From contig JAFBJZ010000344.1 in assembly GCA_016785225.1 (NCBI GenBank), positions 2,667,501 through 2,731,500 on the forward strand: a stretch of DNA of 64,000 nt, written 5' to 3'. The notes under the pieces are model-generated. The model was not told the DNA's origin and searched no databases. It saw only the letters and a program-made list of their open reading frames with translations. The position numbers were made by a program, and so were the translations under genes. The stretch's first letter is position 1. Each line of letters opens with the position of its first letter. The DNA is from Psettodes erumei. Taxonomy: Eukaryota; Chordata; Actinopteri; Pleuronectiformes; Psettodidae. This document shows positions 1-12,500 of this stretch, in pieces.

Positions 1-2343
1 GTCGTCGTTGTGCTCTCGACTCATGGTTTTGGCATTCCAGAGGTGCGGGATGATAGTAACCGAGAAGGAATGGCGAGGGGATGAGTAATTGCATAGCCAT
101 ACACAACCAGGCCTGCCCCTGCGACGCGAGAGCAGCCAGAGGCTCTCCACTGTAATTGGTGGATTATTCAGGGATTCACCGCACCACAGCAACCAACATC
201 ATGAATACTAGGTATAAATCGTTTGACTGGTTTTCACAGACTCACCAGCTCAGAACATTTTTGGTTAACCATTCACGGATTTGTTAATATCAGTGCAATC
301 CCTATAGGTAAAGCAGTTTTGAAAACAATTGGTGAACCCCATAATTAACTTTAAAGCACATCTGTTTCATGGTGATATTGTACATGGGGACAGCAGGCAT
401 GTAATTTCACGACACACACGAGCAAGGGAAAAACAACTTGGCTGCTGCTTTTCACGAGAATTGCCCAGAGCTCCAAGTAGAAGGCAGGGATTGCTTTAAT
501 TAAAAAGTGTCTTTTTACAGAGTGCAAAAGTCTGGAGCTGCAGGAATGTTGTTTTCATTCTCTGATCCTCTCAGGGCCCCCCTCTCTTTCTTTCTTCCTT
601 TTTTTTCCTTCTTTCTTTCTTTCCCTCCTTACCCCCCCACCCCCACCCCCCAGTGGGGTAGTCCCCTAATGCAGGGCAAGAGGTCGGGTTACTGCTTTCC
701 TCCGGCCTGCCCCCATGCTTAAACTCCGCCCCACTTGTTTACATTCCTCTGCCCTTATTTGGAGATCTCAAGGCCCCCCCCTCCTCCTTGTGTGGAGTGC
801 AAACACTCTCACCTTCTCAGCAGAGAAAGAAAGCAGGGCCAACTTATTCGAACTCCCGTGATTTGACCCTGACCATTATCTGCCAGTTTAAAGCCATGTT
901 CGCTCTCGTGAGTCTGCGTGGCCTTTCCTCCTCTTCAAGTTTTGCTTTACCCGAGACAGGGATTGCCTTGTGTGCTTACCTGGCAGTGGCAGCGAAGGTA
1001 AGAGATACTTTTTTTCTGTCTTGAGACAGATGGGTGGCCACACAGTGTGTGTGTGCGTACTTGGGGGGGGGCAGGGAAAAGAGAAGAGAGGCAGGATTAT
1101 AGGGGTGACGGAGAAAGATGGCCGGCGTTGAGGGAAAAGGGAAACATCTGTCATAAAGCCTGCTTCCACCTTCCTCGAAGGGAATGTTACGAGAGGGGTT
1201 TGTTGGGAAAACTCCCGGCGGAGCTGACCTGCACGGAGGCCTGAGTCAAGGGTAGGGGGCGGAGGGGAGGGGGCGGGCAGGCCATACATACAGGAGCTTT
1301 CTTGAAAAAAAAAAAAAGAAAAGGAGGAGGGGGCGCTTTTATCATGCGTGTCTGGTATTCAGATCCTGCAGTCATGGTTTGTCTGAAAGGCAGGTACTGA
1401 AGGTGGTAGACAGAGGGAGAAGCACAGGACTCACGTTCCAGTTCTTTTGTTGAGACAGAGGGAGAGTTGACAGTGAAACAGCAGCTTTCGCCTACTCAGC
1501 TGCACTGCTCACATGCACTTGGAATTCTTTTTGCCACCCTCAAGTAAGTCTTGCACGACTGAACTTGATTTTTTTCGCTTTTTTTTTATTGTTGTCTATG
1601 TCGTCATGGATTTGACTCTGCCTTGCAAGAATGACTGACCTCTGTGAGTTCTTTTTTACTTCTGGGGATTAAGGAGGTTGTTTGGACATATGCTGGGGGT
1701 CAGGGGGCAAGTAAGAGGGAGTAGGGCGGCTTAATCACAGCAGCGTGAGGAATGCAGGGGTTAGACTCTGAAGATCCACAGCCGTCAGACTCTTGCAGTG
1801 GCATACAGCGGCTTGAACACCTCTTATATAACCTCAGCATATCTGCTGAACACCCTGCATACACCAGCAAATTGGCAGTTCACCTGATGGCCTGCTGGGA
1901 GAAAGAGTTGTTATGGCAATATGAATGGAACATCTTTGCTTGTACAAGATCAGATTTGAATATCAAATGCAGTCGTGTGTTGTGTTTCCTGACAAATCTA
2001 ATGAGTTGGTTTGTCTCAAATCAGTAACATGATTCACGCTTGTCTCTACCACTGCATTAATGTCCTCCTTGTTTGTAGCCTGATGCTCTGTATTGTCTGG
2101 AATGTTGTCTCTGTCAGGTGAGGAAGGATTGTAAGTGTTGAGCTTTGTCAATAACAGATTCTGAATGGTGGAGTTTGTGGGGTGACATGACTGTGCTTGT
2201 TAACAGAGTCTTGCTTTTGTCTGTGGTTTTGTGCCGTTTGTGTTCGTCTGTGTGAGTCTCTGCTCTGCTTGTGTGTCTCTGTGTGTGTACGTGTGCCCAT
2301 ACCAGCTGACTGTATGAAGCGCTGCATCTCTTCTATTTTGCAG
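1..2343. other. Upstream non-coding stretch (tns3 intron / possible internal promoter)
   Basis: No exon with recognisable tensin sequence lies left of the acceptor at 2343. The upstream tns3 exons (phosphatase-like and C2 domains) must be outside the window. The stretch holds a C/T-rich low-complexity tract (about 585-650), a poly-A run (about 1301-1320) and a GT-rich tract (about 2190-2295). It also holds a promoter-like cluster at 726-762, followed by a possible first exon with a strong donor at 998. I see no transposon. Confidence 0.6.
726..762 (+). promoter_or_regulatory. GC-box / TEAD / CArG motif cluster
   Basis: Three motifs sit within 37 bases. CCGCCCCAC (726-734) is a Sp/KLF-type box. 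ACATTCC (741-747) is the TEAD (MCAT) core. CCTTATTTGG (753-762) is an exact CC(A/T)6GG CArG box, the serum response factor site. About 130 bases downstream is an ATG (896) with an open frame to the donor AAG|GTAAGA at 997/998. This looks like an internal promoter for a short tns3 transcript, but the frame at 998 is phase 0 and the next visible tns3 exon needs phase 1. A first exon here would therefore have to be non-coding or splice to something else. Confidence 0.35.
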
Positions 2344-3543
2344 CGCCTCGCTCGCAAGGCCTAAGCCAGGACAAAGCAACTAGCAAGAGGAGCCCCGGCG
2401 GGGGAGACGCGACGCTGGGCAGAGGGGCCCGCACGACCTCCACCACCTCCAGTCCTGACCACAGCGACCACGCCCTCTCTGTCAGCAGTGACTCGGGCCT
2501 GTCCAGCACTTCCCTTTGGGCGGACAGACCCGCACCTGTCACCAACGCCACCACTGCCACCCCTGCCACCACCAGGGCAAACCAAGGCCCTAGCCAACAG
2601 GAGAAGGTCCAACTGAAGCGCCTCCTAAGTGGCTTTGGTCTTGAGGAGCCCTCGCTGGAGGAGATGGATGATCAAGGCCCCGGGTGGGCATCCAGCACAT
2701 AGTCCCCGCCCAAGTGCACATCAATGGAGATCCCCGTCCCAGAGAGAGGGAAACAGACATCCTGGATGATGAGGTCATCACAGGGCACGATCTGCACAGC
2801 GTGGACAGCTTGGGGACCTTGTCTTCCTCCTGCCACAAGAGCAGCCAGAACTCCTTGCTGTCGGACGGCTTTGGGAGTCCCGGAGGGGAGGAGCAGCAAG
2901 TCCAGACTCAGCACCACCTTCATCATCCTGCACCAGCTCCCATGGAGGACTACGAGAGAGCCTACACTGAGGCGAGAAGGGGTTGTCTGAGCTCCCGCAG
3001 CAACTCCGTGGCCTCCTCTAATCCCAGCAGTGCTCCCTTGCCCAAGCAGCATGTCTATAGACAAGGAAGCTATTCCACACAGTCCTGGGTTCGCCAGCAG
3101 CAGATGGTCGCCGCACAGCAGTTTATCTACATGCCAGAGGAAGGAAGTGATGCTGAAAGATACCCAGGAAGCAAGCAGGGGAACAGTCCACCCAAAGCAG
3201 GGGTGCTTGCTGATCCACAGGGCCCCACCAGAGACACGACAGTGGACGCTCCGAGAAACACGGCACCCCACAAGGAACAGACAAGCATAAACAATAATAA
3301 CAACAACAAACAGGATGAGGAGTTCAAATCCCTAACGATGGACATCGACAACTCCATCGACCAGCTCAACCAGCTGATCATGGACCTGGATCCTACATTC
3401 GTGCCGGTGTCGAGCCACAGCAGCTCCATCAAGAGGAACGGCAGCGCGCACGTCAACAGCGCCTGTCAGTAAATGCTCGAACGGCATCGGTCTCAGATTC
3501 AGCGATAATAATGCAGCAACCCTGACAAACACACAGCAGACAG
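2344..3543 (+). CDS. tns3: tns3 large central exon, two apparent frameshifts
   Basis: Disordered linker rich in Ser, Asp and Gln. Reading starts in the frame of 2346 (PRSQGLSQDK to KRLLSGFGLEEPSLEEMDD). At about 2670-2684 it must switch to the frame of 2684, which carries HIVPAQVHINGD, DILDDE and SLLSDGFGS, all tensin-3-like. The switch equals one missing base in a CCCCGGG run. Near 3440-3470 it must switch back (one extra base). The exon then runs SNGIGLRFSDN to a consensus donor CAG|GTAAGA at 3543/3544, in phase 1, matching the next exon at 6521. The alternative donor at 3468/3469 would be phase 2 and does not fit. Sequencing error, or a true pair of compensating indels, cannot be told apart here. 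Confidence 0.8.
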
Positions 3544-6500
3544 GTAAGACAGTTCAGACAGTCTGGGTGTGGTGGTGGTGGTGGTTGTGGTGGTGGTGGT
3601 GATGATGTGGTGTGGTCTGGGAGTGTGGTCGAGAGACCAAATGCGCGACCGCTCATTATGAGTGCCAGAAATGTCTAATTAACACGGCGAATGGATGAAA
3701 CAACTTCAATGAAATGTACTATGAATACGCCGAAGCAGAGCGGTCCCTCTCAAACACCGTCAGCTTTTCCTCTCCTGCGCCACAGAGTTCACCTAACAAA
3801 GCACTCCTTCTCTCCCTCTCCCACCTGGCGTGTTTTAGTGGCAGAAATAGCAGGGTTGTTGCCAGGTTTTCAGATGTTTTCAGTATGTTTCTGAGGAAGA
3901 CGTGCTGTCCAGACTTGCCTGTCGAGCTATCTGACTGCGGGATCAGTAAGGGTACATGAAGAGCGGGAGAGCAGCTGTCATCGACCTTTCTAAACATTGC
4001 CGTCTCTCGGTGTTAGATTATAGAGATTGCGCACTGAGGAATATAGATATTAACGAAATCAAAGGTCTTAAAAGTGTGTTTCCCTCAGACAGGTTGACTG
4101 ACAGGTTGCGTCTACCATATACACCATCTTTAATGTGTGCTTTCCTTATGACTGTCATGTTGTCATTCTTGCACTTCCACCTCTCCAGGCTCTTTGCTTT
4201 TCAGTTCTTATCAATGACATGTTACTGTATTTGGCATGTACTGTCTCTGTTGCGCTTGCAGAGTTTATGTAAAGTAGTGACTCTTGTATCCGCAGTAGAT
4301 GTCCACTGAAAGTTATTTCCACTTTGTTCATGTTGAAACTGATCCCAGAGCCGTATTCAAGGATGCGGTCTATGATCTTATGATCTCTATACAGAAGAGG
4401 TTCTTGCAGTAACCGTATGTCTGATTGTATCAGTTTTTCAAAGAAATGGCGAGATTACAAAATTCAATCCCCAGCCCAAAGCCGATAAACATCAAACATT
4501 GCTATCTCTTTCCAGTGTGAAAAAGGTCAATTCAGTGCAGACAAAGATTTGTTTAGGTCAGATTTTGCTTAGCCTTAAATATTCTGAGGTTCAGTACTGT
4601 TGACTCCACAAAAGTCTGTGTGATAGCGCTCCAGTGTTACATACAGTATACAAGCTGTCTGGATGTTAGTAGTGCGTGAATCAAACTCCAGCTTGTACGT
4701 GTGGCTGCAGTGGGGGCACAAGATGGGGAGGCCTGAGGAATTTCCACAAGAGGAACAAGTGAGCCCGGAGGCAAAGCATTTTCCATTCGATTCCAAAGGC
4801 TTACCTGTCCGTGCATATCAACTAGACGGGAGTATCATTCCAAGAAACAAATGCTGGAGGCCACAACTTTGCTAATTCACAAATAAACTGTAGGAAGTAA
4901 TGGATTATTTGCCTTTTAATGTGGGGGTTTATAAGTTTGCACTGGTGATAGAAGTCCTGGCTTAGAGTCATTCTACAGAGCTGTGTTAATACATGAAGTT
5001 GGAGTGGAGGGTTATTTATGATAAAGGAAGGCTGATTAAATTTTTGTGATTTTATGGATAACACATACCTATCTGCCAAGTCATTTCAACACCTCTGACT
5101 GCATCAAGTATGAGAATAAAAAACAGGGAGATGATGTACAGAGTTCTGAGTATGTATGTTGTATTAAGGGAACTGGGGCTGGCGCACAGCAACTGAAGAG
5201 AAGTTACAAAAACTCAGTGAGGTGGGGGATATTCTTCAGGGGAGGCCAAAGAAAAGCCTGCAGGAGAAATATGGTCCAATAAAAAGCTCTTTACATGTTA
5301 ATGGCTTGCAGGCGGTGGTAACATTTTCTATTTTTTAAAATATTTATTCTGTTTTTTCAAATACAGTTTTAGAACGACAACCAAGAAAACAGGACATGTG
5401 CCTGCAGATGCACACTTGATATCAGAGTTGTTACAGTGATGAATTATTGTGAATTTTTGTGAAATAAGAAAAAAAATAAGTCCCAGTCTAAGAGAGTATA
5501 GTTGTTATCCAGTATTGATAACATTGGCCCAAATACAGAGATAGTAGGGTAAGCCACCTTGGTTGATGTCTCACAGTACTGTATGCATTACACTGCCCAA
5601 CCCTACTTCTGAGGCGATATTAGGTTACAGAAATGATGGCACTGAAAGTGAGTCATTGCAGAGAATGAGCGTTTGTTTGTCAAACCAAGCAGATCCATGC
5701 TAGCTCAGGACTGATTCACAAACAGCTCTTAACCAACAAGACAAAATTCACGCAGTCTCTGGATCAGTGATACACACACATACAGACGCCTGCAGGCCGA
5801 TGCATAGAATGCACGAATAAAAAGTTTGGATCGCGAAAAGCGTGCACAGAGAAACGCACGGCGAGGGTGCGTGAGACTGTCTGTGTCATCCGCAGTAACG
5901 CCAGAGCAAGTGAGTAATGATCCCCGGCAGTGGCGCTCCTGCCCCATTAGCATTCTTTGGGGCATGAGAGGCCGGAGCTCGCTGGGAGGGCTCAAATTAA
6001 CGCCCTGGTGCTGAGTGGCAGCACTCTTCAGAGTCGTCACAAGATTGACCCCCCCCCACTCCCCCAACACACACAGGCACGCATTCTCCACGCCTTCCAG
6101 CCCACCAGCAAGAACCATGGAATTCCTCAGCTGTCCTCTCAAAACACGACTGCAGGCAGTAGCCTGGTGGATGCACTGTGTGGTCATTGGACTTTATGGA
6201 CTGGCTAAATGAAAACACGAGCAGTCATGAAAATACAGAGGCCGGTTTAAAAAGCTTTTCACGTCTAAATGTCGGAGCATACAGTTGTTGTGTTGTCCAG
6301 CTCAATCATTCTGAGCTCAAAGTCATTGGACGCGAACAAAATATCGAGATGCAGTTCTTTTAAAAAATGGTTGAACAATTTTGCTAAATAATTTCCTAAA
6401 AGGTCAAAGCACTCTGCTTTCAGTGTTTGTATGTGCTTTACTCCACTGAAATCAGTGATGCCTGTAAATCTGTTAACATTTAATGACCTGCCTGGTGCTG

Positions 6501-9500
6501 TCTTTCCTGTGTGTATGCAGCTGCGCGGTCCAGCGAGGGGCGGGTGGGTGTCACGCGGAGTTTGACTCACCAAGGAAGTGATGTCACAGATCACCTGGGC
6601 TTCTGTAGGTCGGGGTGGAGTGGAACGGAGGAGTACAGGGGCCAGCGGCCGTACTCCCCCTGTGTGCCACAGTCCCAGGTACATACAGCATGTGTGCACA
6701 GTGTGTAACGCTTGTGTGTACATTCTTTTTTTTTCATTTGAAATTTTACATGTACATGTACTGTGTGTGTGTGTGTGTGTGTGTGGGTTTGTTGCAGCAT
6801 CCCATGTTGTACAGGAGTGACAGCGCTGACTTCAGGGCCCAGAGTCAGAGCGGGGTTGAGGCTGGGAGTGACATGACTCCGCCCACTCCCGCCTTCCCAA
6901 TCTCTCCACCTACACCGTACGGTGAGTGCTATGTCTCCTGCATCACTGTGAATAGATGATTTTGCATGTATTTGTGCCTAGTTTTGATTGGTAGCTTTAA
7001 TTCAATGCCCTGTCCTTGTTTCCTTTGTGTTTGTAGTGAAAAATATGTCAGAGTTCAATCACCTCAGGCAAACACCATCTCCCAGCATGCAGTCATACGG
7101 AGGCTACAGAACAGACCATGGTAGGTTCAGATCTGTTCTAAATGCAGAACTATTCTGAGAGCACAGAGCATCACATGAAGGAACAACGTGGTTTTTCTTT
7201 GGGAACCTAACAACATCTGTTGAGAACAGACACTGAACAACAGCACAGAAAAACAATTCTCCATATAATTTCAGTTTATATTTGAATGTCAATGCATTGT
7301 GAACTAAAAACAAAGATCAGATCATTTGACTTCTCTCATAGCCTATGGATTCGAGGCATCCTATTATAGGAAGTTAAAAAATTTGACCAAAAAAATTGTT
7401 TTACAAAAAACAGTTTTTCTTTCTCTTTATTGGATGGAATGGATATTGCTTTTCTGGCCTAAGTGACCAATCACAGCACAATTCAGGGTTCATTATTTTG
7501 CCTTAGGACACTTCAAGAGCCTGGGATCAAACCACCGACCTTCCGATTAGTGGACGACCTCTCAAGCCAGGGCTTCCCCTCTTTACCCTACGTTTCTTGT
7601 GTTTTTTCCCTTGAACTGATTAAAGACAGCATGTGACAAAAAGATGCTGTGAGTGGGAGGTAATTGCAGGAGTCGTCTTTCCTGTCTACCCTGCGACTGC
7701 CTGTTTGGGCCCTGCTGTCTCACTGGAACAGGTCCCCATTGCGTTACCTAATAATGGTGAGATTGTTGTTGGTGGAATTTTAGCGGTTTTGAGACAGAGG
7801 CCGAAGACAAAGGCGTCTCATAAGCGCAAAAGCAGGGAGATTCCCAACCGGTCTCTGCCCTTCTTTTTTGGTTTTTGGCAGAATGTCTGCCTGGCCACAG
7901 CCTGAAGGGAAAACCTTTTTTAGACATAACAGAGTTGTTCTTTAGATTAAAACTGAACCCCCTTGTGTTTCTTTGTGTGTGTGGATTTTTTTTTCTGCAG
8001 TGTTTATCTGAGGTGGAACACACCCTTGGCCTCGAGATTGTTCTCAGAGATGGCAAAAGTTGTTCATTTATAGCTCTTTGTAGTGGCAACCCTTTCATGT
8101 TGGTTTATTTTTATTGTTTACTCAATGGTAATGATTCAAGTATCTAAAAAAAAAAAAATGTAAACTGGTGTAAAGTCTGCCTGCTGACTTTTATCCCAGA
8201 TGGTTTAAATAAAGTTAGCTGTGTTTCATTTGGCATGTTTTTGGACCAGTGTTGCACAAGATGCTTAAGCCTGCCCATGTCAGGATCTGCCCGCATACTG
8301 TAGATGGACGATCTCTCGTGAGCCTAATCTTTACTTTCATTTTCACTCCGCTTCGACCTCTTACTGACTCGTTTCCATAGAGAGCTACAGTATGTCCTGA
8401 GGTTAGAGGGCCTGGGAGCAGATCTGTGCCCCCGCTGTGCCTCTCGCTACCTAGGACATCCAGGGAAGAGCCCGCCACATTCAGCCCTGCCGCGTCTCCA
8501 TGGTAACTGTGGGTCAGGAAACATGACACAAAACAACATTTTCTCTTTGTACACAGAGGGGAGACGGGGGACTAGAGGAAATCAACAATGCTTTCAGCTT
8601 TGCGCTTCTGGTACCCAGAGAAAACCTGGCTGTGAAGCCTGAGCTGGAACACGAGTTTTTAGATTTGGGGCCGTCAGTGGCTCCAGATTATGGCTGATTT
8701 AAATAAAGCTTTGAAATAATTATGTCAGAGGGCTTTCATGTCTTGCAGCAATAGAGTTTAATTAGTTGGCTCTGTGGGTTGTGACAGCAGTGACTGGTGT
8801 TTGGTTTTATATAGATTCAGGGCTGGGTTCAAGGACACATGGACAGTTTTCATTTCATTTGAACTTAAATATTGATTGTTTGTTACTGGAGAGAACTCCT
8901 AGCTGTTTCCTGAGAGATTTGTTTTCCATTCTCTGTGGCCTTTCTTCTTTCCGTAGCTTACAGTCCTGCTTGTTGCTGCAAGTTTGTCGTTGCTTATTTG
9001 AAGTTCTTAGTTTGTTTTGTGCTGCTTTTCTCTCGCTCTCTCTCACCGTCTTCATGTTTATTTTCATGTTTACAGCGTTTAAAACAAAAGCAGCCCCGTC
9101 CGGAGTAAGAGTGTGTTCACAATTATGCTTGTGGAATTCGTCGACAATTTGTTCTCATCTTTTCCGCTGTCACGCAGAACCCCGGGAATATTCAGAGATG
9201 ATTGGCCACGTCGCAGTTGATGGTTTGCCAGACTCCTCCATCAACTGCCACAGGACGCTAAGCGCCACACACTCTGCCTCCATGGCAGGGACCCTTCAGC
9301 GTTCAGACAGGTAGAAACCTGACCACTACGAAAACTCAAAAGCAGCATTAGGAGTTAATTACAAGTGTATGAGTTTTCCATTTTAGTGTTTATTGCAAAC
9401 TGTTTAAATTGACCGTGTGCCATTCACCCATTTTTTTTTCTCAACTCAAGCTCATCCATCAGTCAGTCTTGGCCAGAGCATCCCGTCCTGACCCGCCACT

Positions 9501-12500
9501 CCTCTCTGAGCAGCTACTCCTCAAACAGACAACCACCGCAGCACTCCATATCACTTGACTATGGCCACCACTCTCCTCCCCTGCACCACCCCCACATCCA
9601 TCCGGCCCCCAATGCTCACAGCTCCCCTCGAAGCAGCCAGCGAAGCCGCATGGCCCGCTACGCCCTCAGCCGCAGTCCGGCCCAGAGCTTCGACGAGCAG
9701 GATGACTCGGGTGTCGGCTACGGCACAGACTGTCTGAACTCCGGCTCTTCTCTGCTGGGAAATGGAGGCGGCATGCAGAGGGAGCTTTTGACCTCCATGG
9801 ATGGGCAGAATCACTCACAGATGCCCCAGATGCAGCCCCCGCTTCTGCCTGAGAAGAAGAGAGCATCAGACGGGGAGCATTCGCTGGGAACAGCCTCTCC
9901 AGCCCTCAGTGGGTTCTCCAGTCCCCACAGTGGGAGCTCCGTCAGTATTCCCTTCCCCAACATCTTGCCTGACCTGTCAGCTCAGACGCCAGGCCCAGCC
10001 TCACCTCTGCCAGGTAAGCTCAGGTCTACTAAAGAAAGGAATGGCCTCACTTGAGGTGATTAACACTCAAATGAATCCTGCTAAGGCTGATTTACTGGAT
10101 GTTTTTCAGATGTGCTGACCAACAAGCAGGTTACTGTCAAATTTGTGCAGGACACATCGAAATTCTGGTACAAGCCAGATATCTCAAGGGATCAAGGTAG
10201 GTCCCAGTGCCTGCTGTTAATCCTATATGTAAATAATTGCAAAAGAAACTTTCCCCCAGAACCACAGAGCAGCCTTGTAATTATGTTCCTCTCCCATCAG
10301 CCATTTCAGTTTTGAAGGACAAGGAGCCTGGCTGCTTCATTGTGAGGGACAGCCACTCCTTCAGAGGGGCCTATGGCCTGGCAATGAAGGTGGCCACACC
10401 CCCACCCTCTGTTCTCCAACAGACCAAGAAAGGTGCGACACGCGTGAATCTATCATATATTGAATTATCTGAGCAAGCAATGCACTTAACTTTTTTAAAG
10501 TACTTTTAGTAACTAGAACAGTTTGACATTTTGGGAAGGTTTCTCCAAAAATGAGACGAAAAGACGATACTAAATATGTAGCTGCATGAAGTCGAGTGAG
10601 CAATGGTTAGCCCAGCTTAGCACAAAGACTTGAAAGCAGCAGGGGAAACAATTGGAGCGGTATCACACAGACTTATCTCATATCTCATTCTCCGAAGGGA
10701 ACGAAATAAGGATTCAATATGTATATATTTCCAAAAAATGTTGAAAAGTATTCTTTCAGTTAGAATAGTCCACCAGTGTTCATGGGAATCACATAGTCCC
10801 ACACAAAGCCATCTACAGTTACAGCCCACTGTACTCACCTTCACAGTGGAACATGAGAGTCCCCTCCTCTGTGTCTGTGTGAGAGCTCCTCTTCACTCTG
10901 CGTTTTCTCTCCTGGGCATCATCATGATGAATCCAAACAGACCCCTCTTGCCCGATAGTCTTAGATGTACAGCTAATGTTTCACCGCTTCACAAAGGACG
11001 GGCAGAGTCCATAAGCCTAGTCTGATCCCAGAGCTTTCTCCTGGGAAGCTCCCTGCCCCACATCCAGGGACTGGGTTCAAAACAGGCTGCTTGGATATTT
11101 ACTTCCTAATGTGTTTGTTTCAGGAAATACGGGAAGGGAATTTATTTTTTGGAAAGCAAACAAAATTCTTGAAAGGAATCTGTCCATAACATTCTCTGGC
11201 CAGGCTTCAACATGAAAACAACGCCTGTCTGAGCAGTGATAGAGATTCTCTTTTCATAGCCAAAAGAGGGACAGAGTTCATTAAATTCCAAGTCATAAGT
11301 GTCAGAAACAAGTTGGATTTATAAGGTGTGTTGTTTTTTTAAAAATAAAAACAACACATGAGGGCACAAAGGATGCCCTTATGCCCTTCCTCTACCCTGC
11401 CCACCACAGCGTTCAACCCTTTCATTCTACCCCCACCCCACCCCACTCACACCTGTCCTTTTGTTTGCTCCCACCCCGCCACAGTCCAACGGCACCTGTG
11501 GTGACATCATGACATGGTCCTTCTTCACACTTTCAGCTTAGGGCATTGTGGCTCCTTCTAAGTTTGAAACCCAACCCACCTTAAGGAGCGGGCCTTTCTC
11601 CCTGCTTTTGTGTCAAGACATTCCTCACATAGATGCCTCCTGCCCCCTCAGAGGCACTTGTGTTAAATCGTAATCCCATTAATCTCCAGAGAGATCGAAT
11701 GTAGTGATTTAATATGTCTTATGTAACGCTTTGAGGCTGGGAAAATGTCCGCGTCATACGGCGATAAATGCTTGGAGCTGTTATTTAGGTCTGAATAAAT
11801 CTAGGGTGTCAGATAGAGGATGGTTTTGTGAAAACAGACCATGGAAAATTGTGAGGAATTGATTGCTGTACGTCTCATATCTCGCTCTGTGACCTCTGTC
11901 GGTCCTTCTCTCAAACAGGGGGTGATCTGTCCAATGAATTAGTGCGCCACTTCCTGATTGAGTGTACACAGAAAGGAGTGCGGTTGAAGGGTTGCCCCAA
12001 TGAGCCCTACTTTGGTGAGTGCCTGCTCTGTTCAAACCTCTTCTTGCACAGTTGCCTTTCAACAATGTCAGCTCCTGGCTGCTTGGCTACACTGCACCAA
12101 AGGTGAAGCATTCATGCACAACGCTGCCCTCTATTGGTCAGTGATGCATTGTACAAGTGGCTGAGGGATGATAAATCCAATCAACAAGATTATCATTTCA
12201 TTGATTGTATTTATTGTTATACATCTGAAATATTCACTTTAATTAAATATGTGTAATTATGTGTATGCTGTAATTTTGATTCCATATGATGTTCTTTTAC
12301 AGGAAGCTTGACCGCATTGGTTTGCCAACATTCAATCACTCCCTTGGCCCTGCCCTGTAAACTTATTATACCTGACAGAGGTAAACATTCACACACAGTC
12401 ACACGGTTTTGTTTTCCTTGGAGGGAGATTATGGTCAGAATACAAAATAAACATTATTAGGTTTTGTGGCTACCTCTGTCTGCCTATTTTACTGTCTGGC

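Noticed and set aside
888..1289. Minus-strand 133-codon open frame
   Set aside because: Pro/Ser-rich translation arising from C/T-rich DNA, with no family resemblance. It overlaps the more plausible plus-strand promoter/exon signals.
2672..3271. Minus-strand 199-codon open frame
   Set aside because: Shadow of the tns3 central exon, which has clear tensin sequence on the plus strand.
3467..3472. tns3 ending at the TAA in CAGTAA, or using a donor at 3469
   Set aside because: Clear SH2 and PTB exons follow. The donor at 3469 is phase 2 and does not match the phase-1 exon at 6521, whereas the donor at 3544 does if a one-base shift is allowed.
8766..9314. 182-codon plus-strand open frame taken whole as a gene
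   Set aside because: Only its last part (from 9178) is a tns3 exon. The front half is hydrophobic intron read-through with a pyrimidine-rich acceptor tract.
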